From positions 1 through 36,945 of the forward strand of contig QHRU01000070.1 in assembly GCA_003220225.1 (NCBI GenBank): DNA of 36,945 nt, read 5' to 3'. Source of the DNA: Candidatus Rokuibacteriota bacterium. GTDB lineage: Bacteria > Methylomirabilota > Methylomirabilia > Rokubacteriales > CSP1-6. Below are positions 7,398-15,944 of this stretch, piece by piece. Positions within the stretch are counted from its first letter, which is position 1. Every line of letters starts with the position of its first letter. A program made the translations under genes and the position numbers. The notes under the pieces are model-generated. The model saw nothing but the letters and a program-made list of their open reading frames with translations. It made no database searches and was not told where the DNA came from.

Positions 7398-8504
7398 CGT
7401 TTCGGGGAACACCGCGGTCTTCGGATCTTTACGCCACAGCGGGTGGTCGCTGTAGGCCTTCGTGCCCGGGATGCCGAACGTGTCCATCGTCTCGAAGTAC
7501 CGATCGAAGCGCGCGCGGTCCATGTAGAAGCGGATGAAGTCCTTCGCGACCTTCTGGTTCTTCGAATACTTCATCACGACGGAGTTCCACGCCGGCAGCC
7601 AGTAGAAGCGGCCCGCGGGGCCGGGCGGGAAGTGGCCGTGGTTCGTCCCCTTGTAGACGTCGGGGAACTTCTGCCGCGCGGCGACGTAGATGGAGGGCGC
7701 GTTGCCGGTCAGCGAGATCTCGGACGACAGGAACGCGCGGTTGTTGGTGGAGTCGTCCCACGCCAGGCCGCCCTCGTCGAAGACGTCCTTCCAGAGGACG
7801 TTGTTGAACTTCACCGCCTCCACCGTGTTCTTGCTCTCGAGCGCGACCGTCTTCCCGTCTTTCTGCACCTCCATCCCGCCCCACATCCACACCAGCGGGT
7901 AGCACCAGTTGTTCGGATCGTTGATCGAGTGCCCGAAGGCCTGGCCGAAGGGCTTGCCCTTGGCCTTCATGGCGCGGCCGACCTTGCGGAAGTCGTCCCA
8001 CGTCTTCGGATACTCGAAGCCGGCCTCCTTGAACCAGTCCTCGCGATAGGTCACCGCCCACGAGATGATGAACTGCGGCACCGCCACCCAGCGCCCGCCG
8101 CTCGTCACGCCGTTCGCCTTCGCGTAGTCGTGCCAGCCGCCTTGCTTGCGGCCGATCTCCTCGGCCACGTCGGTGACGTCCACCAGCGAGTTCTCGTAGA
8201 GCAGCGCGTGGTTGTTGGCGACGATGACGATGTCGGCGCCGCTGCCGCTCTGGATGGCCGCCGTCAGGCGCGCCTGGATGTCGTTCTGGTTGATGCGCTC
8301 GATCGCGATCTCCACGCCCGCCTGCTTGCCGAACTCCTTCGCCTGCTCCTCGAACACCTGGTCCGCCGCCGGGATGAAGTGCGACCACTGCAGGAAGTGC
8401 AGCCGTGTGCCCTGTGCGAGGGCGGGGGCGGCGCCGGCCGCGGTGAGAACGCCGGCGGCGGAAGTCTTCAAGAAGTGGCGACGGGTGAGGCGGGCGATGG
8501 TCAT
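7227..8504 (-). CDS. ABC transporter solute-binding protein, Tat-exported
   Basis: A 425-aa family 1 extracellular solute-binding protein (sugar/polyol class). ATG 8504 has a strong Shine-Dalgarno (AAGGAGG, 5 nt spacing); the open frame upstream of it is not used. The N-terminus carries a twin-arginine motif, RRHFLK at residues 8-13, then a hydrophobic Ala/Gly stretch and APALAQ cleavage site, so it is probably exported folded. Segments LHFLQWSHFIPAADQVFEEQ and VTDVAEEIGRKQGGWHDYAK fit the family. No permease or ATPase gene is adjacent; the partner transporter must be elsewhere. Substrate unknown. Confidence 0.9.
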   Translation of the reverse strand: MTIARLTRRHFLKTSAAGVLTAAGAAPALAQGTRLHFLQWSHFIPAADQVFEEQAKEFGKQAGVEIAIERINQNDIQARLTAAIQSGSGADIVIVANNHALLYENSLVDVTDVAEEIGRKQGGWHDYAKANGVTSGGRWVAVPQFIISWAVTYREDWFKEAGFEYPKTWDDFRKVGRAMKAKGKPFGQAFGHSINDPNNWCYPLVWMWGGMEVQKDGKTVALESKNTVEAVKFNNVLWKDVFDEGGLAWDDSTNNRAFLSSEISLTGNAPSIYVAARQKFPDVYKGTNHGHFPPGPAGRFYWLPAWNSVVMKYSKNQKVAKDFIRFYMDRARFDRYFETMDTFGIPGTKAYSDHPLWRKDPKTAVFPETLPNARQVGYAGPAGRKATEALSKYVIVDMFAKAIQGMSPEDAVKWAAGELKKIYAA

Positions 8505-8577
8505 AGCGTCCTCCTTGATGGCGCACGTGTGAGTAACACGTGGCGCGCGCCGCCGCAATCGGTCAGACTGTCTCGCC

Positions 8578-9381
8578 ATGACCGATCAGTGCATGTTCGT
8601 TCCCGACGGTGATTCGTTCCAGCCCACCGAGTGGGCCGTGGGCCCGTGGTCCAAGGATCTGCTGCAGGCCAGCGCCTACGGCGGCTTGATGGTGCGCGCG
8701 CTCGAGCGCGACGCTCCCGCCCCGGGCATGATGCTGGCGCGTCTGTCGTTCGATCTCTGGCGTCCGGTCACGCGCGAGCGTCTCACGCCGAGTGTCACCG
8801 TGCTGCGCGAAGGCCGCAAGGCACGCACGGTGGAAGCATCGCTCGTCCAGGGCGGCAAGCCCGTCGCCCGCTGTACCGCCGTCTATCTGAAGGCCGACCC
8901 GTCGGTCGCCGCGGCGCCCGTCGATCGCACCCCGCCTCGCCTCGGCCCCGACGCCGGCCGTCCGCTCCCGCCGCACGTGAAGGGCTGGAGCCCGTTCTTC
9001 ACCGGCGTCGATACGCGTACCGTCGAGGGTGACCTCCTGAAGCCCGGTCCCGCCGCGTGCTGGTTCAACCTCGAGCGCCCGCTCGTCCCCGGCGAGACGA
9101 ACTCCGCGCTGGTCCACGCCGTCTCCGCTGCCGATCTCTGCAGCGGCACCTCCGCCGTCGTCAACCTCAGAGAGGTGACCTTCGTGAATGCCGACCTGAC
9201 GGTGGTGGTCTGGCGCCAGCCGCGGGCGCCGTGGATTTTATTGGCCGCCGAGACGCGCGTGGGCGACCAGGGAACCGGCGTGGCGCGCGGGACACTCTCG
9301 GATCTCGACGGCGCGTTCGGGGCGTGCGAGCAGGCGCTGATCTTCGAGCGGCGGACCGAGAGCGTCAGGGACGGACGGTGA
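8578..9381 (+). CDS. Acyl-CoA thioesterase family, double hot-dog
   Basis: A 267-aa protein with two hot-dog halves. The first half has SAYGGLMVRALE and LSFDLWRPV, the second has TSAVVNLREVTFVNADLTVV and ends with the SDLDGAFGACEQALIFERR pattern typical of thioesterase-like TesB/4HBT_3 proteins. Predicted to hydrolyse an acyl-CoA; chain length is unknown. It is divergent from the solute-binding gene (73 nt between starts), and its 3' end overlaps gspB by 17 nt in convergent orientation. No clear ribosome site. Confidence 0.8.
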   Translation: MTDQCMFVPDGDSFQPTEWAVGPWSKDLLQASAYGGLMVRALERDAPAPGMMLARLSFDLWRPVTRERLTPSVTVLREGRKARTVEASLVQGGKPVARCTAVYLKADPSVAAAPVDRTPPRLGPDAGRPLPPHVKGWSPFFTGVDTRTVEGDLLKPGPAACWFNLERPLVPGETNSALVHAVSAADLCSGTSAVVNLREVTFVNADLTVVVWRQPRAPWILLAAETRVGDQGTGVARGTLSDLDGAFGACEQALIFERRTESVRDGR

Positions 9382-10069
9382 CGCGGCGACCGTCTTCGAC
9401 GAGCACGACGCCGTTCGCCTGGATCTCCTCGATATGCGCGCCGTCGCCGATCGCGTCACCCTCGACGTATTTCCGCCCGTTGATGAAGGCCCAGCGCAGC
9501 GGGCGCTGCTCGGAGTACACGATCACCTCGACCTTCAGCTTGGCGACGTCGGTGCGCAGCGCCGCGGGGGCCGGCGTCGAAGGCAGTACGGCGACGACCG
9601 GCGGAGCCGGCGCAGGCACGCCGGCGCCGAGCGGCGTCGTCTGAGCCGGCCCGGTCTCGGCGACGCGCGCTTGCGCCGCGCCGCCACGCCCGTCGTCGGC
9701 CGGCGGTCGCGCCGCGTCGCGCCGCGAATCGATCGCCGTCAGCGGAACACGCGGCCTGTCGTCGGCCGCGACGCGTGGCCGCTCCTGCTGCCGCTCACCG
9801 GGTGTCGGGGCCGCGATGAGCGACGCGACGGGCTTCACGGTGGATGCCGGAACGTCGTGGCTCAGCGGCGCCGGCACGTCGTGTGCGGGAGCCCACATCC
9901 AGACGACGGCGGCGAGCGCGATGGCGCCGGCCGCGGCGACGCCGATCGTGACGTAACGCGAGGCCGAGACCGCGGCCACCGGCGCCGCCGACAGCAGCCG
10001 CCGCACCTCCGGCGGAGGACCACTGCGCTGCTCGGCCGCCTTCTTGAGCGCGTCGAGGATGTACGACAC
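9365..10069 (-). CDS. gspB: GspB-like type II secretion accessory protein
   Basis: A 234-aa protein beginning SYILDALKKAAEQR, the hallmark N-terminus of GspB. A transmembrane helix lies at about residues 40-60, then a Pro/Ala/Arg-rich periplasmic linker, then a C-terminal GspB domain at about 170-234 (EVIVYSEQRPLRWAFINGRK and YVEGDAIGDGAHIEEI). In known systems GspB works with the ATPase GspA to insert the secretin through peptidoglycan. It starts at GTG 10069, 2 nt after the stop of the exeA gene, so the two are one operon. No other secretion genes are in the window. Confidence 0.9.
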   Translation of the reverse strand: MSYILDALKKAAEQRSGPPPEVRRLLSAAPVAAVSASRYVTIGVAAAGAIALAAVVWMWAPAHDVPAPLSHDVPASTVKPVASLIAAPTPGERQQERPRVAADDRPRVPLTAIDSRRDAARPPADDGRGGAAQARVAETGPAQTTPLGAGVPAPAPPVVAVLPSTPAPAALRTDVAKLKVEVIVYSEQRPLRWAFINGRKYVEGDAIGDGAHIEEIQANGVVLVEDGRRVTVRP

Positions 10070-10071
10070 GG

Positions 10072-11613
10072 CTAGGGCGTCGCCCTCGAGAGCGACGGGC
10101 GAGAGCCGGGCGTCGTCGCCGCCAGCCGCAAGAGCGTCTCCTCGCCGACCACGCCGTCCGCCCGCAGGCCGTTCGCGCGCTGGAACGCGACGACGCGCTG
10201 TCGGAGATCGTCTCCCGGCTTCAGCAGCGTCGCCGCGAGGTCGGGCGTGCGCCAGAGCGCCACGAACGCGCCGTCCCAGAAGCGCTCGACGTCGTTCAAC
10301 AGCAGCGTCACGGGGCGCGGCGCCAGATCGAGCGTGACCGTGTCGGCACCGAGGGTCGTGACGGTCGCGTAATGGCGTTCACCCGTCGGCGTCATCAGCG
10401 TCAGCATCGCCGGTACGTCCAGACGCCGGATCACGTTCCACGTTCCGGTTCTCACGAGGCAGCGCAGTCCTGATCGGCGCGCGATTTCGCAGGCGTTCTC
10501 GCCCGGCCGCGGCTGGAACTCGACGCCCCACCGCGCGAACAGGCTCGCCAGCGCGGCGTCGCGATCGACGGTCGTCCCGTCGAGCAGCCGCGCCGGGCTC
10601 GGGCGCTGCGGCGCGCCGACCGCGGCCAGCGGCGCCGGCGTGACGGCCACCGCGGCGTTGCTCGGCGCCACGCCCGCCGGAAGGACGCGCTGCCCCCACC
10701 ACGTCGCCACGTACTCCAGGCGACTGCGGCCGAGCGTGCTCGCACTGAACACGATGGCCGCGAGCAGGACGGCCGCCACCGCCGGCTGCAGCCAGCGGCG
10801 CAGGCGGCTGACGCCGGACACCTCCACCGCCGCGCGCCGGGCCGTGGTCGCCGTCACGCGCCGCCTGCTCCGCCCGAAGGCGCCCAGCAGCGCGCGATCG
10901 CAGACGTTGTTGATCACCCGCGCCACGCCGCCGGAGCGGCGGTGGATCACGCTCAGAGCGGGCGAGGTGAAGATCATCTCGCGCCGTCCGGCTACCTGCA
11001 GGCGATGACGCACGTAGGCGCGCGTCTCCGTGTAGCTGAACGGCCGCAGGTGGTACCGCGCCGTGATCCGCTGCGCCAGCTGGCGCAGCGCGGGCCGCTC
11101 CATCAGGTTCACCAGCTCGGGCTGCCCGATCAGGATGACCTGCAGCAGCTTGTCGCGCGTCGTCTCGATGTTCGTCAGCAGGCGCAGCTCCTCGAGCACT
11201 TCCATACTGAGGTTCTGCGCCTCGTCGATGATGACGACGGTACGCCGCCCGCGCGCGTGCGCGTCGAGCAGCGCCCGCGACAGCGCGTCGACGAGGACCT
11301 TGAGGCTCGTCGTGCCGGCCGGGTAGGGCACGCGCAGCTCGTCGCAGACGGACGACAGCAGCTCGACCGCCGTCAACCGCGGCGTGAAGATCATCGCCAC
11401 GTCGACCTCGGGCGGGAGCTGGTCGAGCAGCGCGCGGCACACGGTCGTCTTGCCGGTCCCGACCTCACCCGTCAGCTGGACGAAGCCCCCGCCCTGGAGC
11501 CCGTACACCAGGTGGGCGAGCGCCTCCCGGTGCCCCTCGCTCAAGAAGAGGTAGCGCGGGTCGGGCGCGAGGGAAAACGGCCGCTCGGTCAGCCCGAAAT
11601 GTGCAGCGTACAC
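10072..11613 (-). CDS. exeA: ExeA/GspA-type AAA ATPase with peptidoglycan-binding domain
   Basis: A 513-aa inner membrane protein. It has an AAA ATPase domain (about residues 1-265) with Walker A GEVGTGKTT (K55) and Walker B VVIIDEAQ (D130, E131), a transmembrane helix at about 275-294, and a periplasmic part ending in a peptidoglycan-binding domain (about 460-503, GDDLRQRVVAFQRANGLRAD). ExeA-type proteins remodel or bind peptidoglycan for secretin assembly. It starts at GTG 11613; a good promoter stands directly before it without room for a leader. Cotranscribed with gspB. Confidence 0.93.
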   Translation of the reverse strand: MYAAHFGLTERPFSLAPDPRYLFLSEGHREALAHLVYGLQGGGFVQLTGEVGTGKTTVCRALLDQLPPEVDVAMIFTPRLTAVELLSSVCDELRVPYPAGTTSLKVLVDALSRALLDAHARGRRTVVIIDEAQNLSMEVLEELRLLTNIETTRDKLLQVILIGQPELVNLMERPALRQLAQRITARYHLRPFSYTETRAYVRHRLQVAGRREMIFTSPALSVIHRRSGGVARVINNVCDRALLGAFGRSRRRVTATTARRAAVEVSGVSRLRRWLQPAVAAVLLAAIVFSASTLGRSRLEYVATWWGQRVLPAGVAPSNAAVAVTPAPLAAVGAPQRPSPARLLDGTTVDRDAALASLFARWGVEFQPRPGENACEIARRSGLRCLVRTGTWNVIRRLDVPAMLTLMTPTGERHYATVTTLGADTVTLDLAPRPVTLLLNDVERFWDGAFVALWRTPDLAATLLKPGDDLRQRVVAFQRANGLRADGVVGEETLLRLAATTPGSRPSLSRATP

Positions 11614-11648
11614 GCCGGTACCGTAGACAACGGAAGGCGCCTCGTCAA
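11614..11648 (-). promoter_or_regulatory. Promoter of exeA-gspB, likely leaderless
   Basis: TTGACG (11648-11643), 17 nt, then TACGGT (11625-11620), then 6 nt to GTG 11613. Spacing and hexamers fit a housekeeping promoter whose start of transcription would fall at or within a base or two of the start codon. There is no Shine-Dalgarno. Confidence 0.6.
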
Positions 11649-11659
11649 GAAGCGATGCG

Positions 11660-13327
11660 CTAACCCGCCCTCTCGATCTTCGCCCAGGTGTCGCGCAGCC
11701 CCACCGTCCGGTTGAACACCAGGCGCCCCGGAGCGGAGTCGCGCGGGTCCACGCAGAAGTAGCCGTTCCGCTCGAACTGGAAGCGGGAGCCCGGCGCGGC
11801 GTCTTTCAACGACGGCTCCAGGCGCGCGCCGCGCAGCACGCTCAGCGAGTTCGGGTTCAGCGCCGCCTTGAAGTCCTCTTCGTCGTCGGGCTTGGGCGTG
11901 GCGAAGAGCGTCTCGTACAGGCGCACCTCCGATTCGACGGCGTGGGCGGCCGACACCCAGTGGAGGGTGCCCTTGACGGTGCGGCCGCCGCTGTCGCCGC
12001 CGACGGTGGCGGGATCGTAGGTGCAGCGCACCTCGGTGACGCGGCCGTCCGGCCCGACCGAGAAATCGGTGCACTTGACGATGTAGCCGTAGCGGAGGCG
12101 AACCTCGGCGCCGAGCGTGAGGCGGAAATACTTCTTGGGCGCCACTTCTTTGAAGTCGTCCTGCTCGATCCACAGCTCGCGGCCGAACGGCACCTTGCGC
12201 GTGCCGGCGGAGGGATCCTCTGGATTGTTGACGGCGTCCAGCTGCTCGACCTTGCCTTCGGGATAATTCGTGATGACCAGCTTCAGCGGGCGCAGGACGG
12301 CCATGCGGCGCTGGGCGCGTGTGTTGAGGTCCTCGCGGATGCAGTGCTCGAGCAGCGCCAGCTCGACCACGTTGTCGGCCTTGGCCACGCCGATGCGCTC
12401 GCAGAAGTCGCGGATGCTCTCGGGCGTGTAGCCGCGGCGGCGCAGGCCGGCCAGCGTCGGCATGCGTGGATCGTCCCAGCCGCTCACGAAGCCGCCTTCC
12501 ACCAGCTGGAGCAGCTTCCGCTTCGACATCACGGTGTGACTGAGGTTCAGGCGCGCGAACTCGATCTGCTGCGGATGGAAGATGCCGAGCGCGTCGAGGT
12601 ACCAGTCGTAGAGCGGCCGGTGGTCCTCGTACTCGAGCGTGCAGATCGAGTGCGTGACGCCCTCGATGGAGTCGGACTGGCCGTGCGCCCAGTCGTACAT
12701 CGGGTAGATGCGCCACGCGTCGCCGGTGCGCTGGTGCGGCGTCTTGCGGATCCGGTACATGACGGGATCGCGCAGGTTGATGTTGCCGCTCGTCATGTCG
12801 ATCTTCGCGCGCAGCGTCTTGCTGCCATCGGGAAACTCGCCGGCGCGCATGCGGCGGAACAGCTCGAGGTTCTCCTCGACCGAGCGATCGCGATGGGGCG
12901 ACGGGCGGCCTGCCTCGGTCAGCGTCCCGCGCGACTCGCGCATCTCCTCCACGGTCTGATCGTCGACATACGCCTTCCCCGATTTGATGAGCTGCTCCGC
13001 CCACTCATAGAGCTGCTCGAAGTAGTCGCTGGCGTGATGCAGGTGTTCGCCCCAGTCGAAGCCGAGCCAGCGCACGTCGTTCATGATGGCGTCGACGTAC
13101 TCCTGGCTCTCCTTGGTCGGGTTGGTGTCGTCGAAGCGCAGGTGGCAGCGGCCGCCGTAGTCTCGCGCCAGCCCGAAGTCGATGCAGATGGCCTTGGCGT
13201 GGCCGATGTGAAGGTAGCCGTTGGGCTCGGGCGGGAAGCGCGTGACGACCTTGCCGCCGAAGCGGCCGGTGCGGAGGTGCTCCTCGACGATCTCGCGGAT
13301 GAAGTTGGACCGGGGGGCGTCGCTCAT
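11660..13327 (-). CDS. glnS: Glutaminyl-tRNA synthetase
   Basis: A 555-aa class I aminoacyl-tRNA synthetase of the GlnRS type. The HIGH motif is at residues 40-43 within [20 protein letters not shown], and the KMSKS-like loop is VMSKRK at about 268. The two C-terminal anticodon-binding barrels are present (for example [20 protein letters not shown]). Full length for the family. ATG 13327 is preferred; an in-frame GTG lies 6 nt earlier. The presence of GlnRS means Gln-tRNA is charged directly in this organism. The start has only GAGG touching the ATG, and an extended -10 at 13333-13343. Confidence 0.97.
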   Translation of the reverse strand: MSDAPRSNFIREIVEEHLRTGRFGGKVVTRFPPEPNGYLHIGHAKAICIDFGLARDYGGRCHLRFDDTNPTKESQEYVDAIMNDVRWLGFDWGEHLHHASDYFEQLYEWAEQLIKSGKAYVDDQTVEEMRESRGTLTEAGRPSPHRDRSVEENLELFRRMRAGEFPDGSKTLRAKIDMTSGNINLRDPVMYRIRKTPHQRTGDAWRIYPMYDWAHGQSDSIEGVTHSICTLEYEDHRPLYDWYLDALGIFHPQQIEFARLNLSHTVMSKRKLLQLVEGGFVSGWDDPRMPTLAGLRRRGYTPESIRDFCERIGVAKADNVVELALLEHCIREDLNTRAQRRMAVLRPLKLVITNYPEGKVEQLDAVNNPEDPSAGTRKVPFGRELWIEQDDFKEVAPKKYFRLTLGAEVRLRYGYIVKCTDFSVGPDGRVTEVRCTYDPATVGGDSGGRTVKGTLHWVSAAHAVESEVRLYETLFATPKPDDEEDFKAALNPNSLSVLRGARLEPSLKDAAPGSRFQFERNGYFCVDPRDSAPGRLVFNRTVGLRDTWAKIERAG

Positions 13328-13332
13328 CCTCA

Positions 13333-13343
13333 CGATCGTATCA
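13333..13343 (-). promoter_or_regulatory. Extended -10 element before glnS
   Basis: TGATACGATCG on the minus strand contains TGA-TACGAT, an extended -10 form, 7 nt before ATG 13327. The same 11-mer precedes srkA (16760-16770) at the same distance from its start. No convincing -35 is seen. Confidence 0.45.
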
Positions 13344-13472
13344 TTTCGATGGAGCTTGGCCCGAGTGTCAGCCAGACCCAGGAACCGCTAAATATGCTAC
13401 CGTCCGTCCGGCTCATCGGCAGCCGACTGTTCGCTGGCACGAACGCTTCCGACCACTCCAGGAGGATTCGCG

Positions 13473-14520
13473 ATGATGCGCCTACGCCCGTCTCGCTCCT
13501 GGTCGTCCTGCTGTTTTCCGTTCCGGCCCTCGCCGCGGACGGCGTGACCGTGATGACGCGCAACATGTACTTCGGCGCAGATCTCACGCCCGCGATCGCG
13601 GCGACGACGGTGCCGGCGCTGATCCTCGCCGCCACCCATATCTTCGCCGTCGTGAACGCCAGCGACGTCCCGAGCCGTGTGGACGGGATGGCGGCGGAGA
13701 TCGCGAAGGCCAGGCCCGATCTCGTCGGGCTGCAGGAGGTCGCGATCTGGCGCGCCGTGTACCCACCGACGTTCTCGCCGACCGGGTTCGATTTTCTCGA
13801 GCTCCTCCTCGACGCGCTCGCGGCGCGCGGCGAGCATTACGTCGTCGTCGCCACCACGTGACCAACGACCTCCAGGCGCCGGCGCTGTGCCCGAACACCC
13901 CGCCCTTCAGCTGCATCGGCCTCGTCCGCTTCATCGACCGCGAGGTGATTCTGGCGCGCGCGGCAGACGCGCTGACGCTTTCGAACGTGCAGGAGGGCAC
14001 CTTCGCGACCCAGAGCGGGTTCGCGCTGCCGGACGGAACCTTCTACGTCGCGAAGCGCGGGTGGCTCTCGGTGGACGCGAGGAAGGGCGACGACACGCTC
14101 CGGTTCATCACGACACATCTGTTGCCCGAAGGCTTCTTCGATCCGATCCAGGTGGCCCAGGGGCAGGAGGTCGTCGCCGGCCCGGCCCAGACCTCCCTGC
14201 CCGTGATCTTCGTCTGCGACTGCAACTCGCGCGCTGACAACACCGGCACCGCGACGTACGCGAACCTGCTCGCCGCGGGCCTCGAAGACGCCTGGCTCGA
14301 GCGGCACCCGCACCAGGCCGGGCTGACGTGCTGCCAGGACGAGGACCTCAGGAACGAGGCGAGCCACTTCGATCAGCGCATCGATCTGGTCCTCGTGCGC
14401 GGCGGCGCGCACGTCCATCACGTGGGCCGCACCGGCGAAAGCGAGCACGACAAGACGGCGTCCGGCCTCTGGCCGTCGGATCACGCCGGGGTCGTCGCGA
14501 CGGTCGATTTTCGGCCCTGA
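13473..14520 (+). pseudogene. Endonuclease/exonuclease/phosphatase-superfamily protein, two frameshifts
   Basis: ATG-ATG at 13473 has a strong Shine-Dalgarno (AGGAGG 13460-13465), but the signal peptide continues in another frame (VSLLVVLLFSVPALAADG); the shift lies in CGCCCG near 13485-13490. The second frame carries VMTRNMYFGADL and LVGLQEVAIWR, then stops at 13861. The third frame (from 13858) continues VTNDLQAPALCP and has TTHLLPEGF, FVCDCNSRADN and the closing SDHAGVVATVDF. Together they give a complete, secreted EEP-superfamily enzyme with catalytic Asn, Glu, Asp and His positions. Single-base losses from sequencing would also explain this. Substrate unknown. Confidence 0.75.
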
Positions 14521-14594
14521 TCGGGAGGTCAGACCAAGGTCGGATTTCTTATGTAAGTCCAAGTATTATTTCACTTTATAGGCTATATCATGAG

Positions 14595-14621
14595 GGGTGC
14601 CCGGCACCCTATATTGTAAAT
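14595..14621 (+). promoter_or_regulatory. Dyad operator and -10 before the MlaC-like gene
   Basis: A perfect 7-bp inverted repeat GGGTGCC-C-GGCACCC (14595-14609) is followed at once by TATATT (14610-14615) and, 6 nt later, ATG 14622. The region from 14550 is unusually AT-rich for this window. A repressor or activator on the dyad would sit in the promoter spacer. There is no Shine-Dalgarno, so the message is probably leaderless. Confidence 0.5.
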
Positions 14622-15944
14622 ATGCGTCTCGCGCCGGGTACCCGTTTCTTGCTCGCTTCCGCCGGTCTGGTCGGCCTGTTTTTCTCGGCCGCGACGCCGG
14701 TCCACGCCGGCCCGGCGACCGAGCGCATGCGCGAGTTCTTCGGCACCGTGAACACCATCCTGAACGATCCGGCCACCCGCTCGCGGCCACTGGAACGGGT
14801 TGCCCGGGTCAAGCGTCTCGTCACCGACATCGCGGACGTGCGCGGCGCCGCCGCCGCCGCCCTGGAACACGAGTGGGACGTGCGGACCCCCGCCGAGCGG
14901 GACGAGTTCACCCGACTCTTCGCCGAACTGCTCGAGCGCGGTCTCGTCGCCCGTCTCGCCGGAACCGTCAACCCGGTCAACGGCATCCTGATGACGTGGC
15001 AGGGCGAAACGCGTGTGAACGACGAGGCGAGGGTGGCGACGGTCGTCGAGAGCCGGGATGGCCGCAAGATCATCGTGGTGTACCGGATGACGGAGCGCCG
15101 AGGCCGGTGGCTCGTCCGCGATGTCGTCGTGGACGGCATCAGCACGACCGACAACTATCGCTCGCAGTTCAAGCGGGTGCTGCGCCAGGGCTCCTACGCC
15201 ACCCTGGTTGCGCAGCTTCGCGCGAAGCTCGGCGAAGAGACGCTGATGTTCGCCCAGGCGTCGCCTGTGCCGAAGCCGGTGGAGGAGGCGGCGACGACAC
15301 GTCCAAGCCCGGCGCCGCGTGTGGTGGCTCGCGCGCCGGCGCATCCGCCGGCCGCCAGGGCCACGGCGCCGCCAGTCGCCCGGGCCGGCTTGCCGTCGGT
15401 CGCGAAAGCCATCGCGCCGTCGGTGGCGAAGACTGCGGCGCCGTCGGTGGCGAAGACTGCGGCGCCGTCGGTGGCGAAGGCTGCGGCGCCGTCGGTGGCG
15501 AGGACTGCCGCACCCTCGGTGGCCAAGACCGCCGCGCCGTCGGTCGCCAGGGCCGCCGCGCCGACCACCGCACCGATCGCGGCCGCGCCGACGCCGCCGG
15601 CCAACGAGACGCGAGTGGCTCTGGTCGCGATGACGCCCGTGGTGCTGTCGCCGGCGGCCGAAGTCGTCTCGCCGCTGAGCCTGGCGGCCATGAGCACCGA
15701 CGTACTGCCGAGCGCGCTGCTGGTCGTGCTCGGGTTCGCCGGAGTGAGCGGCGCGGTCTACCTGCGCCGGCGCGCGGCCGCGAGCGCGCTAGTGCTGCAG
15801 CGCCTCCGCGATACCGACAAGCACCTCGTACTCCTGCATCCAGTACCGCGTGTCGCGAAAGTTCGGGAAGGCCGGCGGAAACGACGGGTCCTCCCACCGC
15901 CGCGCAATCCAGCCCGACATGTAGACGATGCGCATGGCGCGTAG
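14622..15944 (+). CDS. MlaC-domain protein with repeat linker and C-terminal membrane helix
   Basis: A 440-aa protein. It has a signal peptide (cleavage after VHA, about residue 29) and an MlaC/Ttg2D phospholipid-binding domain at about 30-205, with MREFFGTVNTILNDPATRSR, FTRLFAELLERGLVARLAG and VDGISTTDNYRSQFKRVLRQ. A linker rich in Ala, Pro, Ser and Val contains APSVAKTA octapeptides (about 257-312), and a transmembrane segment (LLVVLGFAGVSGAVYL) lies at about 363-380 with a basic end. Ordinary MlaC is a free periplasmic shuttle of about 210 residues, so this one is tethered. The last 156 nt overlap srkA convergently and may not be natural sequence. No mlaD, mlaE or mlaF is nearby. Confidence 0.8.
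   Translation: MRLAPGTRFLLASAGLVGLFFSAATPVHAGPATERMREFFGTVNTILNDPATRSRPLERVARVKRLVTDIADVRGAAAAALEHEWDVRTPAERDEFTRLFAELLERGLVARLAGTVNPVNGILMTWQGETRVNDEARVATVVESRDGRKIIVVYRMTERRGRWLVRDVVVDGISTTDNYRSQFKRVLRQGSYATLVAQLRAKLGEETLMFAQASPVPKPVEEAATTRPSPAPRVVARAPAHPPAARATAPPVARAGLPSVAKAIAPSVAKTAAPSVAKTAAPSVAKAAAPSVARTAAPSVAKTAAPSVARAAAPTTAPIAAAPTPPANETRVALVAMTPVVLSPAAEVVSPLSLAAMSTDVLPSALLVVLGFAGVSGAVYLRRRAAASALVLQRLRDTDKHLVLLHPVPRVAKVREGRRKRRVLPPPRNPARHVDDAHGA
15390..15557 (+). repeat. 24-bp tandem repeat coding for APSVAKTA units
   Basis: Six units of GCGCCGTCGGTGGCGAAGAC plus TGCG (24 bp) run from 15414 to 15557, with a more diverged unit before them. Each encodes one octapeptide of the linker. Units 1 and 2 are identical, pointing to recent duplication by slippage. 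Confidence 0.9.

Noticed and set aside
11942-13330. Long plus-strand frame opposite glnS
   Set aside because: It is a shadow of the glnS gene produced by high GC in third codon positions. Only the part after 13473 belongs to a real gene.
14328-14621. Upstream extension of the MlaC-like reading frame
   Set aside because: It overlaps the end of the endonuclease/phosphatase-like gene and would put about 98 residues before the signal peptide.
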